From Nematostella vectensis (lineage: Eukaryota; Cnidaria; Anthozoa; Actiniaria; Edwardsiidae): 64,000 bases of DNA. Each line of letters starts with the position of its first letter. The stretch's first letter is position 1. Of the stretch, positions 1 to 44,195 are shown one piece after another. Under the pieces are notes generated by a model. It was not told the origin of the DNA. It searched no databases and saw only the letters and a list, made by a program, of their open reading frames with translations. A program made the translations under genes and the position numbers. The stretch is taken from positions 4,337,046 through 4,401,045 of the forward strand of contig NC_064041.1 in the NCBI RefSeq assembly GCF_932526225.1, read 5' to 3'.

Positions 1-3000
1 TACACCCATATGCATCACACATGACACCCTGTGTTACACAATGTGCATCACACATGACACCATGTGTTACACCATTTGCATCACACATGACACCCTGTGT
101 TACACCATGTACTTTACACATGACACCCTGCGTTACACCATGTGCATCACAAATGACACCATGTGTTACACCATGTGCATCACACATGACACCATATGTT
201 ACACCATGTGCATCACACATGACACCCTGTGTTAAACGATGTGCATCACACATGACACCCTGTGTTACACCATGTGCATCACACATGACACCCTGTGTTA
301 CACCATTTGCATCACACATAACATCCTGTGTTACACCATGTGCATCACACATGACACCATGTGTTACATCATGTGCATCACACATGACACCCTGTGTTAC
401 ACCATGTGCATCACACATGACACACTGTGTTACACAATGTGCATCACTCATGACACCCTAAGTTACACCATGTGCATCACACATGACAACATGTGTTACA
501 CCATGTGTATCACACATGACACCCTGCGTTACACAATTTTCATCTCACATGACACCCTGTGTCACAGACTGTGTATCACACATGACACCCTGTGTTACAC
601 CATGTGCATCACACATGACACCCTGTGTTACATCATGTGCATCACACATGACACCCTAAGTTACACAATTTGCATCACACATGACACCATGTGTCACACC
701 ATGTGCATCACACTTTACACCCTGTGTTACACCATGTGCATCACACATGACACCCTGCGTGACACAATGAGCATCACACATGACACCCTGTGTCACACAC
801 TGTGTATTACACATGAAACCCTGTGTTACACCATGTGCATCACACATGACACCCTAAGTTACACCATGTGCATCACACATGACACCCTGTGTTACACCAT
901 GTGCATCACACATGACACCCTGTGTCATACCATGTACATCACACACAAAACCCTGTTACACCATGTGCATCACACATGACACCCTATGTCATACCATGTA
1001 CATCACACATGATACCCTGTGTTACAACATGTGCATCACACATGACACCCTGTGTCACACCATGTGCATCACACATGACACCCTGTGTTACACAATGTGC
1101 ATCACTCATGACACCCTAAGTTACACCATGTGCATCACACATAACACTATGTGTTACCCCCATATGCATCACAAATGACACCCTGTGTTACACAATGTGT
1201 ATCACACATGACACCCTGTGTTACACCATGTACTTTACACATGACACCCTGCGTTACACAATGTGCATCAAACATGACACCCTGTGTTACACCATGTGTA
1301 TCACACATGACACCCTGTGTTACACCATGTGCATCACACATGACACCCTGTGTTACACCATGTGCATCACACATGACGCCCTGTGTCACACCATGTGCAT
1401 CACACATGACACCCTGTGTCACACCATGTGCATCACACATGACACCCTGTGTCACACCATGTGCATCACACATGACACCCTGTGTCACACCATGTGCATC
1501 ACACATGACACCCTGTGTTACACCATGTGCATCACACATGACACCCTAAGTTACACCATGTGCATCACACATGACACCCTGTGTTACACCATGTGCATCA
1601 CACATGACACTCTGTGTTACACAATGTGCATCACTCATGACACCCTAAGTTACACCATGTGCATCACACATGACATCCTGTGTTACACCATGTGCATCAC
1701 ACATGACACCCTGTGTTAAACGATGTGCATCACACATGACACCCTGTGTTACACCATGTGCATCACACATGACACCCTGTGTTACACCATTTGCATCACA
1801 CATAACACCCTGTGTTATACCATGTACATCACACATGACACCATGTGTTACATCATGTGCATCACACATGACACCCTTTGTTACACCATGTGCATCACAC
1901 ATGACACCATGTGTTACATCATGTGCATCACACATGACATCCTGTGTTACACCATGTGCATCACACATGACACCCTGTTACACTATTTGCATCACACATG
2001 ACACCCTGTGTGACACCATGTGCATCACACATGACACTATGTGTTACACCATGTGCATCACACGTGAAACCCTGTGTTACCCTGTGTTACACCATGTCCA
2101 TCACAAATGACACCCTGTGTTACACCATTTGCATCACACATAACACCCTGTGTTACAACATGTGCATCACACATGACATCTTGTGTTACACAATGTGCAT
2201 CACACATGACACCCTGTGTTACACTATTTGCATCACACATAACACCCTGTGTTACACCATGTGCATCACATATGACACCATGTGCTACACCATGTGCATC
2301 ACACATGACACCCTGCATTACACAATGTGCATCACACATGACAACATGTGTTACACCATGTGCATCACACATGACACCCTGCGTTACACAATGTGCATCT
2401 CACATGACACCCTGTGTCACACACTGTGTATCACACATGACACCCTGTGTTACACAATGTGCATCACACATGACACCCTGTGTTACACCATGTGCATCAC
2501 ACATGACACACTGTGTTACACAATGTGCATCACACATGACAACATGTGTTACACCATGTGCATCACACATGACACCCTGCGTTACACAATGTGCATCTCA
2601 CATGACACCCTGTGTCACACACTGTGTATCACACATGACACCCTGTGTTACACCATGTGCATCACACATGACACCCTGTGTTACATCATGTGCATCACAC
2701 ATGACACCCTAAGTTACACAATGTGCATCACACATGACACCATGTGTTACACCATGTGCATCACACATGACACCCTGTGTTACACAATGTGCATCACACA
2801 TGACATCCTGTGTATCACACATGACACCCTGTGTTACACCATGTGCATCACACATGACACCCTGTGTTACATCATGTACATCACACATGACACCCTGTGT
2901 TACACCATTTGCATCACACATGACACCCTGTGTTACACCATGTGCATCACACGACACCATGTGTTACATCATGTGCATCACACATGACACCCTGTGTTAC

Positions 3001-4090
3001 ACCATGTGCATCACACATGACACCCTGTGTTACACAATGTGCATCACTCATGACACCCTAAGTTACACCATGTGCATCACACATGACACCCTAAGTTACA
3101 CCATGTGCATCACACATGACATCATGTGTTTCACCATTTGCATCACACATGACACCATGTGTTACACCATGTGCATCACACATGACACCATGTGCATTAC
3201 ACATGACACCCTGTGTCACACCATGTGCATCACACATGACACCCTGTGTCACACCACGTGCATCACACATGACACCCTGTGTCACACCATGTGCATCACA
3301 CATGACACCCTGTGTCACGCCATGTGCATCACACATGACACCCTGTGCATCACACATTACACCCTGCGTTACACAATGTGCATCACACATGACACCCTGT
3401 GTATCACACATGACACCCTGTGTTACACCATGTGCATCACACATGACACCCTGTGTTACATCATGTGCATCACACATGACACCCTGTGTCACACACCGTG
3501 TATCACACATGACACCCTGTGTTACACCATGTGCATCACACATGACACCCTAAGTTACACCATGTGCATCACACATGACACCATGTATCACACCATGTGC
3601 ATCACACATGACACCCTGTGTTACACCATGTGCATCACACATGACACCCTGCGTGACACAATGAGCATCACACATGACACCCTGTGTCACACACTGTGTA
3701 TCACACATGAAACCCTGTGTTACACCATGTGCATCACACATGACACCCTAAGTTACACCATGTGCATCACACATGACACCATGTGCATTACACATGACAC
3801 CCTGTGTCACACCTTGTGCATCACAAATGACACCCTGTGTCACACCATGTGCATCACACATGACACCCTGTGTCACACTATGTGCATCACACATGACACC
3901 TTGTGTCACGCCATGTGCATAACACATGACACCCTGTGTTACACCATGTGCATCACACATTACACCCTGCATTACACAATGTGCATCACACATGACACCC
4001 TGTGTATCACACATGACACCCTGTGTTACACCATGTGCATCACACATGACACCCTGTGTTACATCATGTGCATCACACATGACACATGTT
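1..4090. repeat. 33-bp minisatellite, about 120 copies
   Basis: Tandem array with a 33-bp unit built around CATGTGCATCACACATGACA followed by CCCTGTGTTACAC. Because 33 is divisible by 3, long stretches are open in several frames on both strands and read as an 11-residue repeat (MCITHDTLCYT). Units differ by point changes (CTGTGTT, CATGTGT, CTAAGTT, CTGCGTT) and some are shortened. Blocks of variant units recur: the same run containing TGAGCATCACACATG appears near 769 and near 3662. The array ends abruptly at about 4085. It continues past the left edge. It could lie inside an upstream intron of the Calx-beta gene, but no flanking exon is visible. Confidence 0.95.
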
Positions 4091-4267
4091 ATGTCAAAGG
4101 TCTTTCTTACTCTATATCTTATCGACTTATTGATATAATAATTAATTAATTATTTCATATTTGTATCAATATTTATTATTTATACTTGATTCCAAGGCTA
4201 CCTTATTAAAGTGCATCTGAAGAAATAAAAGAGATATCTTCCAAAACGGTTCATTCACTGATATCTA

Positions 4268-5244
4268 GGTTGTTTACAATTTAATCGGAAATTCCGGAAT
4301 GAGATCGCAGTTTTTCCGGGATGCCATAATAATAAGAAAAATTTTCCTATATTCCAGAATTTTCGGGGTGGATTATGTACCATTTGCTTCTGTACCCAGA
4401 AATTCTACTTTTGGAGTCCTGGGGCCGGTTCCTGAAAAGTAAGATAATTTTATCTGCCGATAGAACTTATCCGTAGGTTAAATTTGCTTAGCGGTGGATA
4501 GCTATCCGACCGATAAAATCTGGTTCCTGAAAGCAAAGTTATACCTCCGATAGCTATCGGTAGATAAGCGCCATTTTGAATCACCACAGGCTTCCCATCA
4601 CGTCATTTGCAAGCAATATGTTATATGCGCTACGCGCTAATAATTATTTTCGAGCGACATCCTAAGACTTTTAAGTCATTTAAAAATGACTAGATAAATG
4701 ATTGAGTGTTTTAAATCTAATTTTATTTGACGTTTTTCATTTAAAAACCCCAATTGTCCGAAATTTGAGTTTTATTTCCAAGCTTGGGAGCCCTGTGTTC
4801 TCCCAATAACCATGGCAACAGCTCATCCGCCATCTTGGATTACATGACTTATCGGTAGATAGCGACTTATCGGGTCCTCCCGACCTCTGCTAATTTTATC
4901 TGCTACTTTATCAGAGGATAATTTTATCTGCTGTTTGAGTAACCCAATTTATCTACAGATAGACTTATCTGAGGACAAGTAGTGCAGATTTTTCTACCGA
5001 TAACTGCTAACTGAGCTTTCAGGAACCGTCCCCTGGAGAATAGTGGCCGATGGGGGCCATGGTCAAATATTCTATGGAAAACTGCAAATGGTACACGATT
5101 TTCCGTAATTTCTGGTATCCCCGGTGAAAGTGGACTACCTCTCAAGCAACTTCACATTTTCCGAAATTTTCCAGTGGGAGGAATATGTACCATTTACAAA
5201 ATAACCAGAAGTACCGGAATTTCTGATTGAATGGTCAACAACCT
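4268..5244. mobile_element. Second-level inserted element with GGTTGTT termini
   Basis: Termini are inverted: the left reads GGTTGTTTACAATTTAATC then GGAAATTCCGG, and the reverse complement of the right end reads GGTTGTTGACCATTCAATC then AGAAATTCCGG. TA lies on both sides (4266-4267 and 5245-5246), compatible with a TA target duplication as in Tc1/mariner-like elements. It interrupts the left arm of the larger element at 4207-7026. It is itself interrupted at 4422-5032. No coding capacity seen. Confidence 0.7.
4422..5032. mobile_element. Third-level MITE with GGGCCGGTTCCTGAAA termini
   Basis: Inverted ends GGGCCGGTTCCTGAAA (4422) and TTTCAGGAACCGTCCC (ending 5032) are flanked by CTG on both sides (4419-4421 and 5033-5035), a likely 3-bp target duplication. 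Subterminal repeats of GATAGCTATCGGTAGATAAG type occur near both ends. The size, lack of coding sequence and 3-bp duplication resemble PIF/Harbinger-type MITEs; the assignment is inference. Confidence 0.7.
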
Positions 5245-5689
5245 TAGTATCTCCTATATGCTAGAAGAATCGCTATTACCCCCATTTTTTTTAAAAATCC
5301 CCGATTCTTTAACAGCCCTTTAAATATACCTGTCTGTAAAAACACCTACTTGCCCAGTCCCCTCACGGCTACAGCACGAGTTGGCGCGAAAGGATCACCA
5401 AATAAGGCGTATTGCGCGAGTTCGGGTGTGAGAGAAAACGATTTTGACAACATGTGGCTTCTTTACCTTTCAACTTTATTTGACGTGGAAAAAAGTGTTT
5501 TTCCTCTTGTTAATTAGCTATAGTTACCTACTAGTATAGGTTATAAATATAACCTATACAAGTATAAAACGTATTTATTGTTTGCGTTTTAAAGTAGCTA
5601 TTATTGATAATTGAAGAGGATTTGCACTTGTGCCATTGACGCTATTATAGTTTAATAAGTGGCACCAAAACGGCCCCATTTTGGTGGGG

Positions 5690-6460
5690 GTAACAGCAAT
5701 TCCACCTCGCACAAAATTTTTGATATCTTGCTCAAATTTGGGTTCTTTAGGTATTCGTATAAGTTACAGATAATTTCAATGATACACGATCCTCAAAACC
5801 TAGACGGAATGCTAAAGGACCAGGACCCACATATTTTCGCACAAACAGTGATCATATTTTCGGCTCGTGTAGGATACAGTATGTATGTGATATAGTAGCC
5901 TTTACAAGCAGGCCCGTACCCAGGATTTTTTTTTTTTTGGGGGGGGGCAAAACCCAAAAAAGTGGACCTAATTTTACCGGAGAAGGGAGGGGGGGGGGTT
6001 TTCTGATAAAAATCTTACCAATCCCGAAAAAATCAAAAAGGGTTTTTTATGTCTTTGCACGGGACGTTAATTGTCGGATTTGGCTACAAAAAATGTCTGA
6101 CTTATGGATTGATGACATATCGGAGTGATCTAGCTTATGCTTTATAGTTTTGTCTACAAATAGCACGTCTATTGACAACAAGAAGACTTTTGGCCGTTGT
6201 GGGGGGGGGGGGGGAGTTGGGGCTGCACCTCCTGCACCCCTGGGTATGGGCCTGATAATAAGGGTACTGGTTTCTCAATCGGGATGGTTTTAGTATTATT
6301 TTTCCATTTTCTCATCGCATTTGCGTACCCCCCCCCCCCCCCAAAAAAAAAAAAAAAAAAAGCCGGCACCCACTTGTTGTGGATGTCAGCGGTTCCACCT
6401 CGCACAAAATGCTTGATACCTTGCTCAAAGTTATGTGGCGAGCAGTTGTACTAGCGTGAT
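5690..6460. repeat. Direct repeat pair about 690 bp apart flanking the 5909 element
   Basis: TTCCACCTCGCACAAAAT followed by a similar GATA.CTTGCTCAAA segment occurs at about 5699 and again at about 6393. It brackets the short TIR element. Nothing coding is recognisable in 5331-6887 apart from this. Homopolymer G, C and A tracts lie at 6201-6214 and 6330-6361. Confidence 0.55.
5909..6254. mobile_element. Short TIR element, CAGGCCCGTACCCAGG family
   Basis: Bounded by CAGGCCCGTACCCAGG at 5909 and its near-inverse CCTGGGTATGGGCCTG ending at 6254, with homopolymer G tracts just inside each end. The interior (6050-6200: TTGTCGGATTTGGC, GACTTATGGATTGATGACAT, ACTTTTGGCCGTTG) is found again in reverse orientation at 56130-56260, so this is a dispersed family with at least two copies in the window. 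Confidence 0.75.
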
Positions 6461-7083
6461 GTAAAACATAAAATATAACAACAATAAACTTTATGATGTA
6501 AGTTAACTCATATAATTCGTTATGGATGTATCTAAAGATATCACGATCGCGATTCTACTGTTGTCAAACCGTTCAGACGGCTGACAAGCTGCTCCTCCTT
6601 CCTCTTTTTCAATAATTTGCCAGCCATACATCGATTTTCCGAAAATGGCTCGTCTTGGTTTGGCAAAAATATGTTGCTGTAACGTTGTTGAGTTGCTTTC
6701 TCTGTCTTGATGTCAACTGGCATCGCTTTCTCACTCGGCAGCGCTTGTCGTTTCACAGGGAGGAGCGCTCATATTTTCGTGCATGCAGACTGCGCGCGAG
6801 CTGACAAGAGTATGATTTTCGCGCCACGCGCCCGCAATACGTTTGTCGGTCAGCGGCAAAGGTGTTTTACAGACTGCTATATTCAAAGGGCTGTAAAGAA
6901 ATCGGGGATTGTGGGAAGAATGATTTTTTTGGTAATAGCGTTTCTTCTAGCCTAGAAGATATTAGATAGCGATGAATATGAAACGTTTTTGGAGGATATC
7001 GCTCTAATTCTTTCAGATGCACTTTATGGGCGCAGCTTAAAGTGTTATTTTTTAAATTTACTTTATTTTACTGCTGTTTACAG

Positions 7084-38220
<31,137 letters not shown>

Positions 38221-38229
<9 letters not shown>

Positions 38230-38312
38230 GTAAAACTAAAAATCCTCAGAGTATAAAAAAACGTGTCAAGCATGTAAAACTGATAGTCGATAAAGTGTGT
38301 CAAGTAAGTAAC
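38221..38312. repeat. Three donor-like repeats after the transmembrane exon
   Basis: TTGTCAAGTAAGTAAAACT (38219), GTGTCAAGCATGTAAAACT (38263) and GTGTCAAGTAAGTAA (38297) are spaced 44 and 34 bp. The first overlaps the possible donor and stop of the transmembrane exon. Confidence 0.6.
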
Positions 38313-38446
38313 CTTCCTAGAGACTCTTCACTGTTTGGCTCGACGTAAATGGCCTTTCACAGGAAGTGAGGGGAGAAAGGCCCTGGGAAATTTATTTGAG
38401 AGCGACAATAGGGTTATATAGTAAGCCTACTAGCCTGCATAGCAAG

Positions 38447-38653
38447 CGTTCTCGTGTGTTTTGAGGGAAAGGAAACCCATTGAAACAGAGGAAACCGGCG
38501 AGAAGTTCGATATGCCTCATGTTCGCCGCGCGAGAAGTTCGGTTTGCCTCATGTTCGCCGCGCTCGCCCCATTTTTCGCGCGGTCAAAATCTCGCTCATC
38601 GAACTTCTCGTCGATTTCTGGGTTTACTTGCTCTCAAAACACACGGGAACTCT
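38447..38653. mobile_element. Short imperfect inverted-repeat element
   Basis: GTTCTCGTGTGTTTTGAG at 38447 is inverted as CTCAAAACACACGGGAAC near 38633, and CGAGAAGTTCGAT (38500) as ATCGAACTTCTCG (38598). Between them CATGTTCGCCGCGC is directly repeated. No coding role recognised. Confidence 0.65.
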
Positions 38654-39709
38654 TGCAACGTAGGTTAATAGCCTGCTTGCAGGAGGTACTTGGTCATTGC
38701 GGAAAACCCGCTCCGTTCGATGATCCGTCGACAAGTAATCGCGCGGCTCAAAATACAAGACGGCATCCGATCATCAAACAGAGCAGGTTTTCCGCGATGA
38801 TTAGCTTATTGCAAGTACATAGTGAATCTATAGTTTTTGCGCAAAAAAAAAGGGAGTTGTTCTCTTCAATAGGGGACTTGAGATCACACGACCTTTCAAA
38901 GTGGCAATTAAACCAAAATAATCAAACCAAAAAATCATAAATGACTGCGTCCTAAATGACGCAATTTTGGAACCAAAAAAGCGGGCGCTCGTGCGCAGAA
39001 CTGGATGCGCAATGCAACGATAAAATTACATGTTTTCATTTTTACAGGTAAGGCGTAACTTACCATGGCCGATGTAGACGAGGAGAAATACACAACACAC
39101 AGGCTGATTTAGACAGCACGATTTAGTCGTATGCAACCTGCCTACGACCTGTCTTACCCCAGAATTACACGCTACGACTTTCACAGTCGAGTATCGCAGC
39201 GGAGTCGTAGGCTGATTTACACTCTCTGCGACTCGAGTGGTGTCAAGTCGAGAAGTGAAAGTTCTTATAGCACATAAGCATTCTCGGGAACCGAGGGCGT
39301 GGAGGTCAGCGCAACGATGCGCGAGAACAAGAATGTCTCCTCCCTCCTTTCTCTTCCATCCCACCCCCTTCCCCCTCCGACGCCTCGTTTTTGCAACTCT
39401 TTACCGCCTTGTGTTCCCGAGGATAGGTGACAAGGTCATAAAGGTCAACCAAATGCAAAACAAATACTCAAAAATCTTCTAATTTCATTCCTGCTATTAC
39501 AGTCTTTTATCGTTATCAAGACAAATTATTTTCACCAAGTGTGTTCGCAAGAACACAGTTAAACGGTATAGAAATGAACCAAAGTAACGAGAGTAATGCT
39601 ACCCTCAATACGCTAGAAAAAAAAACTAAAACAAAGATCACTTACACTTTAAATGCTTCTTGTGACGAATAAGGCCCATACATAGGTCGTCGACATAAGA
39701 AAGCTATAA

Positions 39710-39856
39710 CAGTGGCGTAGCCAGGATTTTTAACAAAAGGAGGCTCAAAAGGCCCTTTCAAGGCATTTTCTCCTGTGTTTTAGTAAATGTCTCATACATT
39801 TACTGTATTTTTGGCTGCTAGAAGGGGGGGCCCGGGCCCCCTTGGCTACGCCCCTG
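39710..39856. mobile_element. 147-bp TIR element, CAGTGGCGTAGCCAGG type
   Basis: Ends are CAGTGGCGTAGCCAGGAT and its near inverse CTTGGCTACGCCCCTG, the form usual for hAT-like non-autonomous elements. No perfect target duplication seen. Confidence 0.75.
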
Positions 39857-40777
39857 GCTAACATATAATCTGAATTTGTATTTAGAAGCAATAAATCACG
39901 TGCAACACCAAGTAAGCGAAGTAACACACCATCGAAAACTGTAAATTCCAAGGCAAATAAAGTCGATTTTTTAAATGGTTAACCGTTTTATGTTTTAGCT
40001 TACCGTTTTGCCCAAGTAAGGCCACATTCCCTCTCACCCCTCCTCTCAGATTAAATGTATGGAAGGGTATGCATATATTTTTCGTTTTTTTTTTCCAATT
40101 TTCTCTCCATTTTATATTTTTGCCACTTTTTTAGAGTAAGTACGCAGCTGCTTTGTCTCCTATTATATGTGTTCTACAAAGGAGTTCTTTTGTCTCTATT
40201 CTTCTCGTTCTTTGTGTCGAGGTGCGGATATTGTTCATTTGCCCAATCAAATTGCAGCTTGTAAGAGCTGCGTACTGACCCCTTTTTTAGTGTTCAACTG
40301 AAGCTTGCCCGGCTATTTTCCTCTTCACACATTTCTTTTTTTTTCCTCTTAGTGCCGTTACGCCTATAGGGACCCGTCTCCTTGCTTGTATCGTCCCCCC
40401 CACCCCCAATTTTTCGATGTACTGTACTATAATTTTCATTGCATTTTCAATTCATTGCATTACATTTGTTCTGCTTTATTTTATGATCCATATAGGGTTG
40501 AATACAACGTGTACAGTAAATGATCTAATAACGCCCCATATCTGAATAACGCCCCCTCTCTAATACCCTCCCTCCCAGCTTAAGAACAAACGACATAGGA
40601 ATTCCGGTAATATAAATCAAATTTTATTGCCTTCTTGGGGTGAGACTTGCTGAATGTCAAGAAACGCTTGCCACGTAGGCTATAATTCAATGAGATCCTG
40701 ATTGAGATTAGACCCCCACTGCACTTGGGTGCAGGGAATTCCGATCAATTTGACAATGGGTCGGTGCGCCGATTGGC
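39857..40777. other. Non-coding stretch between the genes
   Basis: AT-rich with a pyrimidine-rich segment 40080-40350. No exon or RNA gene recognised. Confidence 0.5.
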
Positions 40778-41029
40778 CAGTGCGAAACGGCAAATGGCGT
40801 TTGGCAAATGGCAGTTCTAGGACCGAACGGAACCATGGGTCTCATTAAATTTCTACTAAATGCTGAAGAATATGGATAAATCAAACAATTATTTATTAAA
40901 GATCATCAATGTATGTCTCTGACATTGCTAGACTTTATTTAACTTCTTTAAGGTTACGAATGATTAGTACCCAGAAGCACCGTTCGGGCTTAGAACTGCC
41001 ATTTACTATTTGCCATTCGCCATTTGCAC
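40778..41029. mobile_element. Hairpin-forming MITE-like element
   Basis: GTGCGAAACGGCAAATGGCG then GGCAAATGGCAGTTCTAG..CCGAACGG is inverted as CCGTTCGG..TAGAACTGCCATTT then GCCATTCGCCATTTGCAC. The arms are about 50 bp. Confidence 0.7.
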
Positions 41030-42044
41030 TGACAACCTTTTTTGAAATAGGTGTATTTCCTTTTTTGGAAACACAAATATGGCGGCCTAAATGGATTATG
41101 ACGTCATCATTCAAGCCCCTCGCCTTTTACCGCCGGGAAGATATGTTTTTCGCTTTAAAAGCTTTTTCCCGTCGATTTTTGCAATTTTAGAGCAGCCAGC
41201 GTGTTAGGTCATCTTTCCAAGATATCTCGTGCAAGGCTTCGAAGCGATGGAGTAAAAATATGGAAGATGGGGAGTATTTATTCGAAGGAAATTGGAGCTC
41301 TGCAGCGCCATGTTTGACCGATTTCGAACCCAAACACATGTAGAAATTTGCCAAGATCTCTCTACAATAATTTTTCTGGGCTTAGAAAAAATTATTCTGA
41401 GAATAAGGGGGTTATGTAGCTTACGAAATCGGTATGTCTATATGGGACGCGACGCCAGTTGCTGGGACGTTTGGTTTCTTTAAACAATATCGTGTTGAGC
41501 TCTGCACATCACCGACATAAGTATAGGAAACAAGGGCCCTCCCTACACTGTCAAGTGGACTGCTTCGTTTGATAGCTAGCCTAGCCGTATTTATTTCTAT
41601 CATTTTTTGCTTTTTCTGGCTGATTTTAAAACTAGAAATCTTATACAGCTGCCAAAGTTTATTAGTAAATAGCTTAATTGAGTAAAAATAAAAATAAAAT
41701 AAAATCAGTGTGTGAGGCTGTAGTTTCAGTTGGCTCCTCTGCAATAAGGCCATCATAAATAAAAAGCTACTGTACTCTATAAATCAAATTGAAAAGAAAC
41801 CCCTTCCTCTTTTCTTAATATAATTGTTACAATTTATTTCAGATATTGACCATGGCAAAGAAGATGAAGATAAGTAAATATATAAGGATGGACAGAGAGA
41901 TCATTGAATTTTCTCCTTTGTATTCCACTCTTAGTGATAAAAAACTTATACTATTCTTTTTTTTGAATATTTGTTTTATTTGTTTAAGCTATGTGTTATT
42001 GACTATTACACTTTTTGAAAGTATGGTTACAAACTGACCCCCCC
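41030..42044. other. Non-coding stretch, nothing recognised
   Basis: No exon recognised. Phase 1 after acceptor TTATTTCAG at 41841 would give a short acidic tail (IDHGKEDEDK, stop), but no upstream exon with that phase was found. Confidence 0.45.
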
Positions 42045-42197
42045 CAGTTCTGTAGCACTGTCAAGAAAATAGGGGGGACCCCCTTCGTATTTACAAGAAC
42101 AATGCTTAAAAAACGCTGCTTGGTGGAAAACTGGTATGAGATTATATGGCTTTCAACGTTAATGGAGATTTGCACCCCAGCCTCTGCTATGGCCCTG
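42045..42197. mobile_element. Degraded TIR element of the GTAGC/GCTAC family
   Basis: Starts CAGTTCTGTAGCACTG and ends CCTCTGCTATGGCCCTG, imperfect inverse ends like those at 28884-29060. Confidence 0.5.
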
Positions 42198-44188
42198 CCC
42201 CTGGACCCCTTGTTAAAAATAGATTTTCTAGAAATAACATGTTTTCTAGTGAGTGAAGGGTTTTCTACTTCTAGTATGATCCGAGTATAAACCAAGATGA
42301 AGGATGGATGAAGGTTGGTTCAAAAGTTTCTATGTATTAAAACCCCAGAGCTAACACAGTATTATACTTCTGGATTTTTTAATTTGCACTTAAACATAAT
42401 ATAAGACACAGCATATTGTGCATTCAAAAGGTGCAATGGGCTTTTGAAATGAGAGGGGATCTACGATTATTTCACATCACTTTTATGTATTGTGCTTGAT
42501 TGTAAAAATTGTATGATTGGGCAAATTGTTTCCACTTTTCTCCCATTTACTTTGACTGAAAATTTTCTACCAGAAAGAATTCAAATCATTAGAATTCTGT
42601 TGGAGTAAAATTGTTTAGGAGAAGAATGATAAGCTCATGAAAATGATTTGTTTTCTAGACATATTGCATTATACATATGCTGTAAAAACATTTACAACAT
42701 AACATGTGTCCACTGCATTTCTTTGGGATCGAACATTTTACCAACAGGCTTGTGTATTTTGGGGGTGGCAAGTTTCCATCCTTTTTGGGTGTATGAAATG
42801 TTGAGCTCTGTTGGACCATTCCATTATGTTTTGAATACTGCCCCCCTTCCAACCCACCCCTGGGCAATTATCCCTCTAACCTTCAAGGCATATAAATCCT
42901 AAGCCCATTCAGCCTTTCAGCTATCAAGTCATAGCCCATTCATGCTCTAGGGACATTGTCAAATATTTAAATTTAAGAGATATACAAAAGATGGGCTGGT
43001 TGGTACAAGCGAAGCAAAAACAAAATTCAAACTGTGTCTTCTATTTGTTTTATTTGATATTCTGTGTACCACATGCTATTTGTGTGTAGGAGATGAGATG
43101 ATATAAGCTTATACCACTATTAAGTCATTAAAACAAATATGAAATACTGTATGTTTTAAGTCATTTTCTGCAGTGGCTGATCCAGGTGTGGTTCTGTGGT
43201 GCAATGGTCCAATCCTTTTTAAGCACAAAGCTATTGTAATAGTTTTCATAAATTGAACCAACTTTGAAAAATTCTAGACCCCCATTCAGCCTTTAACAGC
43301 GCCTGCACAAGGCAATTTGAATACTGAATGTTCATGATCGACCGACAAACTCGGACGGGCTGCATATATAACTTATTGAAACTAAACACAACACACCGTA
43401 AGGCATGTATTTATGCATGCATTATGAGCTTCGGAGGACGCAACGAATACCATTTGCAGTACTGAGTAGTCAACTCCATGGTCAAGAATCAACGCCTGCT
43501 TGTCCACAGTTAAGTGTGCCTTCGAATTCCAGTATAATTACGCTTCCAAGCTGTAATTCAATAGTTATGACCATCATCCTCGCCGTCATCTATTGACTTT
43601 AGCGAATCGGACTTTCCCACCGAACATAGCCATTCGAAATATAAATTTTTACCAAATCTTTGCACCCAAAGCTTTTCTACAAGTCTTTCAAGTTTTGATA
43701 CGTCTAAAACCCTACCAAAAAGCAGAAAGATACTGTTTTATGCTCTTATTATCGTCTCTCTATGGCCGCCATGTTTTTTTTTACTTAGGTCCAGCGAGTG
43801 TTATGACGTCATCTTACATTTTGATCTGTGATTGGTTGTTTCAATGTTTTGATGCCTCGAATGTCAAAACAATGTTTCCAGAAAAGGAAATATTCTGAGC
43901 TGGAGACACGGTCCGACTCGTTCCCCGTCGTGATCGTGTGCGGAGAAAAAAAAAAAAGACGGCGCGCACAGGTTCACGGTCAGTGAGAAGCAAGACAATG
44001 CAAACGCAATGCATGCTGGACCGTCACAAAGGCACGAATCTCGCCCCTTCGGTCCGCCTTCCAGTGGTCCTTTGCGCGCCGCGTGTTTTTTTTTAACAGA
44101 GCCGAGACTGGGGACGAGACAACCTGGAGGTTGTTGAAGTCAATTCAAGATACGATTTGAGCTTGAAAACTCGGGGAATTAGCAATAA
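42198..44188. other. Non-coding stretch between the genes
   Basis: AT-rich; short frames at 42648 and 43405-43898 have no motif. A GC-rich segment 43900-44120 precedes the palindromic transposon. No gene supported. Confidence 0.5.
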
Positions 44189-44195
44189 TCTGTAT

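Larger units (their letters stand above)
4207..7026. mobile_element. Inverted-repeat DNA transposon remnant (outer element of a nest)
   Basis: The left arm begins TAAAGTGCATCTGAAG at 4207 and the right arm ends CAGATGCACTTTA at 7026. The arms match over about 60 bp (4207-4265 with 6967-7026). After an interruption they match again over about 80 bp (5245-5330 with 6888-6966, sharing AATCGGGGATT and GGTAATAGCG on the right-arm strand). The left arm is split by the element at 4268-5244. No transposase frame is recognisable inside. Superfamily unknown. It ends about 57 bp before the first Calx-beta exon of the window. Confidence 0.75.

Noticed and set aside
2734-4149. A 471-codon frame in the 33-bp array
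   Set aside because: It follows from a repeat period divisible by 3 with no stop in the unit; overlapping frames are open on both strands.
41842-41875. Short acidic terminal exon (IDHGKEDEDK, stop) for the Calx-beta gene
   Set aside because: It needs a phase-1 upstream exon; the transmembrane exon donor is phase 2, where this sequence stops after one codon.
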